33,402 bases of DNA, from the NCBI GenBank assembly GCA_027482195.1, contig JAIXWE010000005.1, positions 1-33,402 on the forward strand, read 5' to 3'. Made by a program: the position numbers and the translations under genes. The notes below the pieces were generated by a model. That model searched no databases. It was given only the letters and a program-made list of their open reading frames with translations, and was not told where the DNA came from. Shown piece after piece: positions 15,302 through 20,898 of this stretch. Every line of letters starts with the position of its first letter. The first letter of the stretch is position 1. This DNA comes from Alphaproteobacteria bacterium. GTDB lineage: Bacteria > Pseudomonadota > Alphaproteobacteria > Micavibrionales > Micavibrionaceae.

Positions 15302-16001
15302 AATTCCTTTTGCCTGTCAAAACTTCCATTGCTTCGCGTCTGCTTTTATCTTTTGCGTTTGTATATGTGTCGTATCGCCTTTGATTTCTAACCCAGTTGC
15401 GCCAAGTTGCAAACCAATCCGTTTTTCTACCTTTTGCACCGGGTTGTGCAATCCAATAATCGCGGAAACTGTCTGAAACAACTTTCCAATCTAAATCAGG
15501 CCTATTCAATTTGCAATATTCTATTTCATCAATACTTGGGACCCAATCTTTAGGCAATTGCGTTCCGCGATTGCTTTTAACATTGGTTATTGGTTTATGG
15601 TTATTGGTTATTGGTTCTTGGTTATTGGTTGCCTTTCCATCTGGTTGCGAATCGGTATCCAATTGGTTCCCATCCGTATCCCATTGGGTTTTTTTAGGTC
15701 TGCCGCCTCGCTTACCATTTTCACGATTTTTTTCTGCCATTGAATGATATTGAGTAATGACCTCATCGCATCGCCCATGAAACCATCCATTTTCTTGCAA
15801 AAGAAAAAAGTCTTTTAAAACGCGCAAAACCACATCGGTATCCAATCGCAAGCGTCTGGAAACCCATTCGGTATCTGTTGGGATAGGTTTTTCAAGATCG
15901 TAATACATATCAAGCAATCGCCGATATGCCAAATCTTCATCATTGCTTAAATGTGCGGTATCGGCGCGATAATCGCCGATATGAAATTGGTAGTAATACA
16001 T
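15273..16001 (-). CDS. DUF1376 replication initiator (lambda O-like role)
   Basis: A 242-residue protein. Residues 1-90 show the DUF1376 pattern (MYYYQFHIGDYRADTAHLS, DLAYRRLLDMYY, PIPTDTEWVSRRLRL, GWFHGRCDEVI). Residues about 90-150 are a polar linker containing GKRGGRPKK and an N-N-x-x-P-I-T repeat that is encoded by a 7-bp iteron array. The C-terminus (DWVPSIDEIEYCKLNRPDLDW..., FRDYWIAQPGAKGRKTDWFATWRNWVR) is the usual end of this family, likely DNA binding. It should recognise the origin and hand over to the P-like loader. Confidence 0.8.
   Translation of the reverse strand: MYYYQFHIGDYRADTAHLSNDEDLAYRRLLDMYYDLEKPIPTDTEWVSRRLRLDTDVVLRVLKDFFLLQENGWFHGRCDEVITQYHSMAEKNRENGKRGGRPKKTQWDTDGNQLDTDSQPDGKATNNQEPITNNHKPITNVKSNRGTQLPKDWVPSIDEIEYCKLNRPDLDWKVVSDSFRDYWIAQPGAKGRKTDWFATWRNWVRNQRRYDTYTNAKDKSRREAMEVLTGKRNYDESIIDLN
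15582..15630. repeat. Seven tandem 7-bp iterons (ATTGGTT) within the initiator gene: candidate origin
   Basis: Seven consecutive units without a gap: ATTGGTT, ATTGGTT, TATGGTT, ATTGGTT, ATTGGTT, CTTGGTT, ATTGGTT. A further ATTGGTT lies at 15662-15668. In lambda the O protein binds iterons inside its own gene, so this array is a candidate replication origin. Three units equal 21 bp, which gives the 7-residue N-N-x-x-P-I-T repeat in the protein. Confidence 0.75.
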
Positions 16002-16037
16002 AGTGCCCCTTATATCATCGGGTAATTATCACTGAGG

Positions 16038-16073
16038 AAAAACAAAAGGCAGGACGGTGATAAATCGCCTTTT
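16038..16073 (-). terminator. Leader hairpin with U-tract ahead of replication genes (attenuator candidate)
   Basis: On the minus strand AAAAGGC, a 16-base loop, GCCUUUU, then G and UUUUU. The 7-bp stem plus U-run looks like a weak to moderate intrinsic terminator placed downstream of the extended -10 promoter at 16101-16109 and upstream of the DUF1376 start at 16001. It could end transcripts from the regulator genes or attenuate the replication transcript. Confidence 0.55.
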
Positions 16074-16097
16074 CGGTCTCGATAACCTAGCCTTTCC

Positions 16098-16157
16098 AAA
16101 AGTATAGCAGCAAACTCTTATAGTGCCGCATACTTTTCTATACATCACGATACTTTT
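16098..16157. promoter_or_regulatory. Promoter with inverted and direct ATACTTTT repeats (operator candidate)
   Basis: Minus-strand extended -10 TGC TATACT (16109-16101) without a good -35 box. The octamer ATACTTTT occurs at 16130-16137 and 16150-16157 and, inverted, at 16105-16098. The first pair forms a longer near-perfect inverted repeat (arms 16098-16111 and 16125-16137, one extra base). An extended -10 lying inside such repeats suggests repressor or activator control of the replication operon, perhaps by the Cro-like protein. Confidence 0.55.
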
Positions 16158-16444
16158 ACGATCCCTTGTAAGAACATTTGAAGCATGGTGCGCTCAAACC
16201 CTGCTTGCCAGTAATCGCATTTTTGCTCATACCGCATCTTGCCCTGATCCAATTCTGAATGGCATGAATAACACGCCCACGCGATAAAACAATCGTGCGC
16301 CTTTAAACCGCCGCCCTTGCCATGCCGCAATTGATTGCTGTGTGCTGCCACAACGGTTTCAGGATTGTTAGTACAGATGCCGGGTATCTGAACCATACAA
16401 TCCTGCCCTCTTGCAGCGTCCAGGATTCGCTTACTGCGAAACAT
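16145..16444 (-). CDS. YbcO-like nuclease (DUF1364)
   Basis: A 99-residue protein (MFRSKRILDAARGQDCMVQIP...). The segment ILDAARGQDCMVQIPGICTNNPETVVAAHSN, then GLKAHDCFIAWACYSCHSELDQG, closely follows E. coli DLP12 YbcO, a small HNH-like (beta-beta-alpha metal) DNase with zinc-binding Cys and His. The C-terminus FERTMLQMFLQGIVKVS also fits. Likely processes DNA structures during recombination. Start ATG at 16444 overlaps the Cro-like gene by 14 bases; upstream starts are possible. Confidence 0.85.
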   Translation of the reverse strand: MFRSKRILDAARGQDCMVQIPGICTNNPETVVAAHSNQLRHGKGGGLKAHDCFIAWACYSCHSELDQGKMRYEQKCDYWQAGFERTMLQMFLQGIVKVS

Positions 16445-16664
16445 TGGCACGGATAAATCCTGCCACTGTACGCAGATGCTGGTCATCTAGCAGCGATTCC
16501 ATCTTGATTGCGCCATCAGTGCCATACTCAATCAACGCAGCATTCTGGAATGTGACTTTCTTTTTGCCAGACCGCAGACGCGAAATTTCTGGTGGTGAAA
16601 TTCCAGTTTTATCCGACAGTTTTTTTGCTGCGCCATGTTGCGTCAAATATTCTTCAAGCGTCAT
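16431..16664 (-). CDS. Cro-like helix-turn-helix regulator
   Basis: A 77-residue protein (MTLEEYLTQHGAAKKLSDKTG...). The helix-turn-helix is GAAKKLSDKTGISPPEISRL, followed by RSGKKKVTFQNAALIEYGTDG, a typical Cro/YdaS-like layout. GAGAGGAT lies 6-8 bases before the ATG at 16664. A natural binding target is the repeat cluster at 16098-16157 or the palindrome at 17112-17126, which I infer from position. No partner CI repressor was found. Confidence 0.78.
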   Translation of the reverse strand: MTLEEYLTQHGAAKKLSDKTGISPPEISRLRSGKKKVTFQNAALIEYGTDGAIKMESLLDDQHLRTVAGFIRANVSQ

Positions 16665-16665
16665 T

Positions 16666-17010
16666 TTAATATCCTCTCTTGTTGGCAAATAAATTGTAGT
16701 TCTTCAACTCTGGTGTGAATGCATTGTGATACGGTGCTGAGACAATATTTTTTTGCTGGTATTTTTCTTGAATTTCAAAATCATCATCCAGCAAAGCAAT
16801 TGTTTCATCAAGCAAATAATATTTGTCATGCCGCAATCGGACAAGGTTTTTTTTCAAAAGTGAAGTCAGCGATTCCATTGCCCAACTGCGCCGACAAGTG
16901 CTTTGCAGTGCCAAATGCCGCAGCAATTCTTCCACGTTTAAATCGCCGTTTTTGTACAAAATTTGCAATATTCTATATCCGTTTGTGTCTTTTCTTGGCA
17001 AATTTGTCAT
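16666..17010 (-). CDS. Winged-helix-like regulator, first gene of leftward operon
   Basis: A 114-residue protein (MTNLPRKDTNGYRILQILYKNG...). Residues about 10-65 predict a winged helix (RILQILYKNGDLNVEELLRHL, recognition helix, wing LVRLRHDKYYL). C-terminal APYHNAFTPELKNYNLFANKRGY is a tail I associate with betaproteobacterial phage proteins next to Cro. Start has AAAGGAAACATTT upstream. It directly faces the early operon across the control region. Confidence 0.68.
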   Translation of the reverse strand: MTNLPRKDTNGYRILQILYKNGDLNVEELLRHLALQSTCRRSWAMESLTSLLKKNLVRLRHDKYYLLDETIALLDDDFEIQEKYQQKNIVSAPYHNAFTPELKNYNLFANKRGY

Positions 17011-17188
17011 AAATGTTTCCTTTTTTATATGAAATTAGTGCGGAATCTGGATTATTACCTAAAAAAAACATTAAATAAAGCAATTATTTGTTGTTTTGGC
17101 GGAATAAATACTTGCGTTGGGCGCAAATATCCCATATATTCTCTACATGGACGCAACAAATAGAACTCAACTTTTTTCGGAGGTTTCC
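17011..17188. promoter_or_regulatory. Divergent control region between early and leftward operons
   Basis: About 180 bp without genes. Rightward promoter: TTGCGT (17112-17117), 17-bp spacer, TATATT (17135-17140). A palindrome TTGCG-TTGGG-CGCAA (17112-17126) overlaps the -35 box and looks like an operator; a further CGCAA lies at 17152-17156. The AT-rich left half should carry the leftward promoter, but I could not choose a convincing one. Confidence 0.65.
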
Positions 17189-17368
17189 ATGTTTTCAGTC
17201 AACCAAATCGTTCGTGGTCATGTTGCTGGTGTGTTTGTAATCCTGTCGTTCCGCATTGGCGCTGATGGTGAGCGTTGGGCAAACCTGAAGGAAATCAACC
17301 CAGTGACACAAAAAACCTATCCCGGCGGTTTGTCGCTGCCAGAAAGCGCACTGCGCCAGTATCATTAA
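17189..17368 (+). CDS. First early gene, small protein of unknown function
   Basis: A 59-residue protein (MFSVNQIVRGHVAGVFVILSF...) with a strong CGGAGG site 6 bases upstream, which decides the start at 17189 over an upstream ATG at 17117. Mostly beta, ending YPGGLSLPESALRQYH. First gene behind the early promoter, a position typical of host-takeover or anti-defence proteins; not recognised. Confidence 0.8.
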   Translation: MFSVNQIVRGHVAGVFVILSFRIGADGERWANLKEINPVTQKTYPGGLSLPESALRQYH

Positions 17369-17376
17369 ATCAACCC

Positions 17377-17394
17377 GCCCGGCGCAAGCCGGGC
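17377..17394 (+). repeat. Intercistronic GNRA hairpin, copy 1
   Basis: GCCCGGC-GCAA-GCCGGGC: a 7-bp perfect stem with a GNRA tetraloop, starting 8 bases after the stop of the preceding gene and followed by ATTA. There is no U-tract, so it is not a terminator. It is matched by a second copy at 17662-17679. Confidence 0.85.
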
Positions 17395-17413
17395 ATTACT
17401 AAGTGAGGAAACC

Positions 17414-17653
17414 ATGCAAGTTATATATACAAACGATTGGAAAATTGTAGTGGTAAACGAATTTAACCAAACACTGAAAATCTTCAATTGGGAAGATGAA
17501 GACACAGCATACAATTTCTTTCTGTCGTGCCTCAATTCAGAAGAACGCACAGCGGAAGATCAGCGCATCGCTCAGATGGAAGCAGATTTGGCAATTGACG
17601 CTCAAGACGCTGCAAACCGTTGCTTGTCATCTGATCATTACTCTAGCTGGTAA
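17414..17653 (+). CDS. Small acidic early protein
   Basis: A 79-residue protein (MQVIYTNDWKIVVVNEF...) rich in Asp/Glu (IFNWEDEDTAYNFF, EERTAEDQ, MEADLAIDAQD), so its charge is strongly negative. Small acidic early proteins sometimes mimic DNA to block host nucleases, but no specific family is recognised here. GTGAGGAAA ribosome binding site. Flanked on both sides by the GNRA hairpins. Confidence 0.8.
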   Translation: MQVIYTNDWKIVVVNEFNQTLKIFNWEDEDTAYNFFLSCLNSEERTAEDQRIAQMEADLAIDAQDAANRCLSSDHYSSW

Positions 17654-17661
17654 ATTAATCT

Positions 17662-17679
17662 GCCCGGTGAAAGCCGGGC
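17662..17679 (+). repeat. Intercistronic GNRA hairpin, copy 2
   Basis: GCCCGGT-GAAA-GCCGGGC: same stem as copy 1 except that the closing C-G becomes U-G, and the tetraloop changes from GCAA to GAAA, still GNRA. It begins 8 bases after a stop codon, exactly as copy 1 does, and is also followed by ATTA. Confidence 0.85.
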
Positions 17680-17697
17680 ATTATTTGTGAGGAAATT

Positions 17698-17778
17698 ATG
17701 CAAAACGGATATTGGTATTTTGACGATTACGAAGATTGCTGGATTTACGTTCCATCCGCAAATGAACTGGCACAGTGA
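17698..17778 (+). CDS. Micro-ORF (26 aa), aromatic and acidic
   Basis: Encodes MQNGYWYFDDYEDCWIYVPS plus six residues. It has the same GTGAGGAAA site as its neighbours, 2 bases before the ATG, and its stop lies within the ribosome binding site of the next gene. Seven of 26 residues are Tyr/Trp/Phe and five are acidic. Translation looks likely; function is unknown. Confidence 0.55.
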   Translation: MQNGYWYFDDYEDCWIYVPSANELAQ

Positions 17779-17786
17779 GGAAACAA

Positions 17787-17900
17787 ATGAAATTCAAACC
17801 CTTTGCAACTGATGATTGGCTTGCCCGGCATCCAAAAGTGATGGCGGCAATTTCTGTGATATTGTTTATTGTCCTTTGTTACACGGAGACAATGCCATGA
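17787..17900 (+). CDS. Single-pass membrane micro-protein (37 aa)
   Basis: A 37-residue protein starting MKFKPFATDDWLARHPKV with a hydrophobic segment (about residues 19-33, MAAISVILFIVLCYT). The GTGAGGAAA site precedes it and its stop overlaps the next start (ATGA). A membrane peptide of this size could affect host membrane functions, but nothing specific is recognised. Confidence 0.58.
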   Translation: MKFKPFATDDWLARHPKVMAAISVILFIVLCYTETMP

Positions 17901-18112
17901 ATATGAAAGTTTCTGATATGTACGTTTACACACCAGCGACCACCGACATCACAATCCGGTGGAAAGCAAACGGATGGATACCGCCAACCGAAGACCCAAA
18001 GTTCCAGCGCAAATGGGCAGAATTCCGCAATAAAACCGCCGCTGGCATTGAAGCAATTATGAATCGAAGTGAGGAAATTAATCATGACCAAAGCCGTATA
18101 CAAAGCCATTAA
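17897..18112 (+). CDS. Small early protein of unknown function
   Basis: A 71-residue protein (MNMKVSDMYVYTPATTDIT...). The middle reads RWKANGWIPPTEDP, then PKFQRKWAEFRNK. GGAGA lies 7 bases before the ATG at 17897, and the start overlaps the upstream stop. Its 3' end overlaps the ERF gene by 29 bases in another frame. WIPPTEDP resembles small phage proteins of no known role. Confidence 0.7.
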   Translation: MNMKVSDMYVYTPATTDITIRWKANGWIPPTEDPKFQRKWAEFRNKTAAGIEAIMNRSEEINHDQSRIQSH

Positions 18113-18728
18113 TGCAGTCCAAATCGCCCTTGCCAAATCTGGTATAGCCAAAGACCGGCAAGCACAAACCTACAAATTTCGCGGCATCGATGATGTATAC
18201 AACGCAATCTCGCCGCTGTTGGGCGAACATGGATTGTGCATCCTGCCGCGCATGATCCGCAGGGATTGCCAAGAACGCCAAACCGCCAAAGGCAGCGCAA
18301 TCTTTTATGTCATCGTTGAAGCCGAATTTGACTTTGTAGCTGCGGAGGATGGCAGTTGCCACGTTGTCAGAACCTTTGGCGAAGCAATGGATATGTCGGA
18401 CAAAGCAACCAACAAGGCAATGTCGGCAGCGTATAAGTATGCCGCCATGCAAGCGTTTGCGATCCCCACAGAAGGCGATAACGATACAGAGAATCAGAAT
18501 ATCGAACCTGTGCCGGTCAACGCGCCAAAGCCCATTGGTGCGTTGCCTGACAAGGTATTTGCCGATTTTCTTTCCGCAATTGAAGCATCTGTAAATATTG
18601 ACGCATTGAAAGCAATGTTTGCCGCAGCGTATACCGCAGCCAAAAACATAAACGATCAGGCAGCAATGGGTACATTCCAAAAAGTGTACGAAAAGCAAAA
18701 AGCAGCATTGACCGGAGAGCAATCATGA
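18084..18728 (+). CDS. erf: ERF family single-strand annealing protein
   Basis: A 214-residue protein from the ATG at 18084 with GTGAGGAAA upstream (an ATG-less extension to 18069 is unlikely). N-terminal half shows the ERF pattern: VYKAINAVQIALAKSGI, YKFRGIDDVYNAISPLLGEHGLCILPR, and the long helix DMSDKATNKAMSAAYKYAAMQAFAIPTEGDNDTE. ERF proteins form rings on ssDNA and anneal complementary strands for phage recombination and circularisation. Adjacent Gp157 and SSB genes support this. The C-terminus is a separate helical tail. Confidence 0.9.
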   Translation: MTKAVYKAINAVQIALAKSGIAKDRQAQTYKFRGIDDVYNAISPLLGEHGLCILPRMIRRDCQERQTAKGSAIFYVIVEAEFDFVAAEDGSCHVVRTFGEAMDMSDKATNKAMSAAYKYAAMQAFAIPTEGDNDTENQNIEPVPVNAPKPIGALPDKVFADFLSAIEASVNIDALKAMFAAAYTAAKNINDQAAMGTFQKVYEKQKAALTGEQS

Positions 18729-18979
18729 CCGATCAGGATTTTGAACGCAAAGAAAAAGCCCGGCAGGATGCCATGTTTGACGCGCAATTTGCCGATGAGC
18801 CAACATCCAATGTTGATTATGCAGATGAACCGCCATGCAAAACCGGCAGTCAATGCACAAACAAATGCCAGCGTTGCGGTGAAATTAATCCTGCTGAGAT
18901 ACATACCTGCTCACCAGAACCGCAGGTAAATGGTTGGCCTTTGTATTCAGGATTGCCAAAGCCAAAGGAAAACACATGA
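18725..18979 (+). CDS. Small cysteine-containing protein between ERF and Gp157
   Basis: An 84-residue protein (MTDQDFERKEKARQDAMFD...). The N-terminal half is charged; the C-terminal half has CKTGSQC, CQRCGEI and HTC, probably one zinc site. Start overlaps the ERF stop (ATGA) and its stop overlaps the next start (ATGA), so it is translationally coupled. Role unknown; perhaps an ERF accessory. Confidence 0.72.
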   Translation: MTDQDFERKEKARQDAMFDAQFADEPTSNVDYADEPPCKTGSQCTNKCQRCGEINPAEIHTCSPEPQVNGWPLYSGLPKPKENT

Positions 18980-19476
18980 ACCTTGCCCTATATCAAATCG
19001 CAGATCAGTATTTGCAGGATATGCAAATGCTGCAAGAGCGTGATCTTGACGATCAAACCTTTGCCGATACGCTTGAATCATTGTCTGGTGATCTGGAAGT
19101 TAAAGCCACCAATGTCGCAATGTTTATCCGCAATTTGGAAGCCAGCGCAGATGCAATCAAAGCAGCGGAAAAGCAGATGGCAGACAGACGCAAGGCAATC
19201 GAAGCAAAGACCGAACGCATGAAAGAATACTTGCTTGAAAATATGGTGCGTACCGGCATCACAAAAATCGAATGCCCGTATTTCAAAATTGCAGTGCGCG
19301 ACAATCCTGATTCATTGGTTGTGGATGCCACCGCAGTTGTGCCGGGCGAGTATTTTAATCAACCGCCATTGCCCGATCCTGTCTTGGACAAAGTGCGGTT
19401 AAAAAAAGATTTGCAATTAGGTGTGGTGGTGGATGGTTGTAAATTGGAACGTAAGAAACGTATTGAAATTAAATGA
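18976..19476 (+). CDS. Gp157 (Siphovirus Gp157-like) recombination accessory protein
   Basis: A 166-residue protein (MNLALYQIADQYLQDM...). Family pattern: an N-terminal helix, ESLSGDLEVKATNVAMFIRNLEA, a coiled region KQMADRRKAIEAKTERMKEYLLENM, then ITKIECPYFKIAVRDNPDSLVV and the terminal basic region. Gp157 proteins are found with phage ssDNA-annealing genes. The start is the ATG at 18976 overlapping the upstream stop, with an AAAGGAAA site. Confidence 0.85.
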   Translation: MNLALYQIADQYLQDMQMLQERDLDDQTFADTLESLSGDLEVKATNVAMFIRNLEASADAIKAAEKQMADRRKAIEAKTERMKEYLLENMVRTGITKIECPYFKIAVRDNPDSLVVDATAVVPGEYFNQPPLPDPVLDKVRLKKDLQLGVVVDGCKLERKKRIEIK

Positions 19477-19485
19477 GGAAATAAT

Positions 19486-19899
19486 ATGGCATCTGTAAAT
19501 AAAGCAATTATTGTCGGACATTTAGGCCAAGACCCTGAATTGCGATATACATCTAGCGGTGAAGCAGCCGCCAATATATCAGTGGCAACGTCTGAGCAAT
19601 GGAAAGACAAACATTCTGGCGAACAAAAAGAACAAACTGAATGGCATCGCATTTCGTTTTTTGGTAAGCCAGCAGAAATTGTCTGCCAATATTTGCGGAA
19701 AGGTTCGCAGATATATGTTGAAGGAAAAATTCGCAGCAAGAAATACACAGACAAAAATGGCATTGAACGAACAGCATTTGAAATTATTGCTGAATCGTTC
19801 AAGATGCTAGGCAGCAAATCAGAATCAGGCAGTGGGAAACAAAGCAAACCAGCAGCAAAGCCGCAGCTTGATGATATGGATCAGGAAATTCCATTTTAG
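19486..19899 (+). CDS. ssb: Single-stranded DNA-binding protein
   Basis: A 137-residue protein. OB-fold: VNKAIIVGHLGQDPELRYTSSGEAAANISVA, WHRISFFGKPAEIVCQYLRKGSQIYVEG, RTAFEIIAESF. The linker is short and rich in Ser/Gly/Lys. The last residues DMDQEIPF keep the acidic-hydrophobic tip of bacterial SSB that binds partner proteins. It works with ERF in recombination and replication. TGAGGAAATAAT upstream. Confidence 0.96.
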   Translation: MASVNKAIIVGHLGQDPELRYTSSGEAAANISVATSEQWKDKHSGEQKEQTEWHRISFFGKPAEIVCQYLRKGSQIYVEGKIRSKKYTDKNGIERTAFEIIAESFKMLGSKSESGSGKQSKPAAKPQLDDMDQEIPF

Positions 19900-19911
19900 A
19901 AAGGATAAACC

Positions 19912-20058
19912 ATGAAATACATTATCGCCCTTTGGCTAGCAGCAACCGCAACAATGTCTTATGCAGCTTGCACATACAATACCTATTGCGATCAAGGCAG
20001 ATGTGTATATTGCACAACCTGCTGTTATGGGAATCAGTGTAATACCACCTGCAATTAA
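19912..20058 (+). CDS. Secreted cysteine-rich micro-protein (48 aa)
   Basis: A 48-residue protein with a good AAAGGAT site. Residues 1-19 (MKYIIALWLAATATMSYAA) are a typical signal peptide, with possible cleavage after SYA or SYAA. The rest (30 residues) has 8 Cys at 20, 26, 31, 34, 37, 38, 43 and 47, plus Tyr, Thr and Asn. Such density implies disulphide-rich folding in the periplasm or outside. The sequence around Cys20 (SYAAC) is a poor lipobox, so lipidation is uncertain. No family recognised. Not toxic-peptide proof. Confidence 0.75.
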   Translation: MKYIIALWLAATATMSYAACTYNTYCDQGRCVYCTTCCYGNQCNTTCN

Positions 20059-20159
20059 CGATCACCGGGCAAAAGCGGATGCTGCGGTTTTTATTAACCA
20101 TAGGGGTTTCATCAACCCGCAGTGAAGCGAGTAGCCCACCTTTTTCTATGTGAGGAAAT
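20059..20159 (+). ncRNA. Candidate structured RNA / intergenic element
   Basis: About 100 bp with no gene. A branched fold is possible: outer pair GGGC/GCCC, then CTGCG/CGCAG closing two arms, GGTT-TTTATT-AACC and GGTT-TCATC-AACC. A T-run follows (ACCTTTTTC). The two arms are near repeats of one another. It could be a small RNA, attenuator or riboregulator ahead of the downstream early genes. It does not look like a tRNA. This is manual folding only. Confidence 0.35.
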
Positions 20160-20498
20160 ATGAGAGAAATTGTTACCGATAATGATGTGCAAGAAGCATT
20201 AGACTTTTTGCGAAATCAAGCCGAAAAAGCCGCCGAAGCAAAAGCCCATCGCTTATACATGGTTGAGTATCGCAAGACCATGAAAGCAAACGTGATGCAA
20301 ATGCATCTGGATAAACCGCTTGCCGCACAGGAACGAGAAGCATACCGATCCGAAGAATATATCGCGCATCTGGATGCACTAAAAGCAGCAATTCAAAATG
20401 ATGTTTTTCACGAATGGAAAAGAGTAGCGTCAGAAGCCACAATTGAGGCATGGCGCACTCAAAATGCTAACCGCCGGGGTGAGGGAAAACTACAATGA
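20160..20498 (+). CDS. Hypothetical helical early protein
   Basis: A 112-residue protein (MREIVTDNDVQEALDFLRN...), predicted all helical and charged, with Ala/Glu/Lys-rich helices and a central HLDKPLAAQEREAYRSEEY segment. The pattern occurs in many phage early regions, without an assigned function. GTGAGGAAA site upstream of ATG. Confidence 0.78.
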   Translation: MREIVTDNDVQEALDFLRNQAEKAAEAKAHRLYMVEYRKTMKANVMQMHLDKPLAAQEREAYRSEEYIAHLDALKAAIQNDVFHEWKRVASEATIEAWRTQNANRRGEGKLQ

Positions 20499-20701
20499 AC
20501 TATGCCAACATTGAAAATTCATTGCGTTTGCAAAAGGTAATCACTGTGCTGAAAGATAAAAAATGGCACAGCACAATGGACATTATCAAACGCGCTGAAG
20601 TCTGTGCGGTGAATAGCATCATTACCGAATTGCGGTTTAATGGGTTTGACATTAAGTGCAAACGTGATGCAAACAAATGGTTGTATCAATTACAAGGATG
20701 A
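20495..20701 (+). CDS. Winged-helix-like small DNA-binding protein
   Basis: A 68-residue protein (MNYANIENSLRLQKVITVLK...). The layout (helix LRLQKVITVLKDKKWHSTMDIIKRA, then EVCAVNSIITELRFNGFDIKCKRDANKWLYQL) fits a minimal winged helix: recognition helix SIITELRFNG followed by a beta wing. Starts with ATGA overlap with the upstream stop. A transcription regulator of phage or host genes is plausible, not shown. Confidence 0.68.
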   Translation: MNYANIENSLRLQKVITVLKDKKWHSTMDIIKRAEVCAVNSIITELRFNGFDIKCKRDANKWLYQLQG

Positions 20702-20704
20702 ATT

Positions 20705-20890
20705 ATGAAACAAGAAGATTTTGTTGAAATGGTTAAAAAGTCTGGTTTTGATGAAGGCATGAAACAATTATTCATCACCAGTTATTGCATTGGGTACGAT
20801 CAAGGCAGAGTTGAACAGATGAAAAATGTGATTGATCGTATTGATTTGATTACTGCCGAACGCCAAATGGAATTTGCAACCAGACAATAG
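20705..20890 (+). CDS. Hypothetical small helical protein
   Basis: A 61-residue protein (MKQEDFVEMVKKSGFDEGM...), helical, with one Cys. It begins 3 bases after the previous stop, with AAGGATG upstream. A similar pattern (GYDQGRVEQM) is seen in small phage proteins of unknown function. Confidence 0.72.
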   Translation: MKQEDFVEMVKKSGFDEGMKQLFITSYCIGYDQGRVEQMKNVIDRIDLITAERQMEFATRQ

Positions 20891-20898
20891 GAAAAAAC

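Noticed and set aside
15582-15630. Tandem repeat considered as a CRISPR array
   Set aside because: Units are 7 bp without spacers and lie inside a coding sequence; iterons explain it better.
18078-18722. Long open frame (214 codons) on the minus strand opposite ERF
   Set aside because: Its translation is Cys/His/Phe-rich low-plausibility sequence, and the opposite strand is an unmistakable ERF gene in a coupled operon; it is a shadow frame.
20059-20159. Possible tRNA in the intergenic region
   Set aside because: No acceptor stem, CCA end, anticodon arm or T-loop consensus could be arranged; only small hairpins are present.
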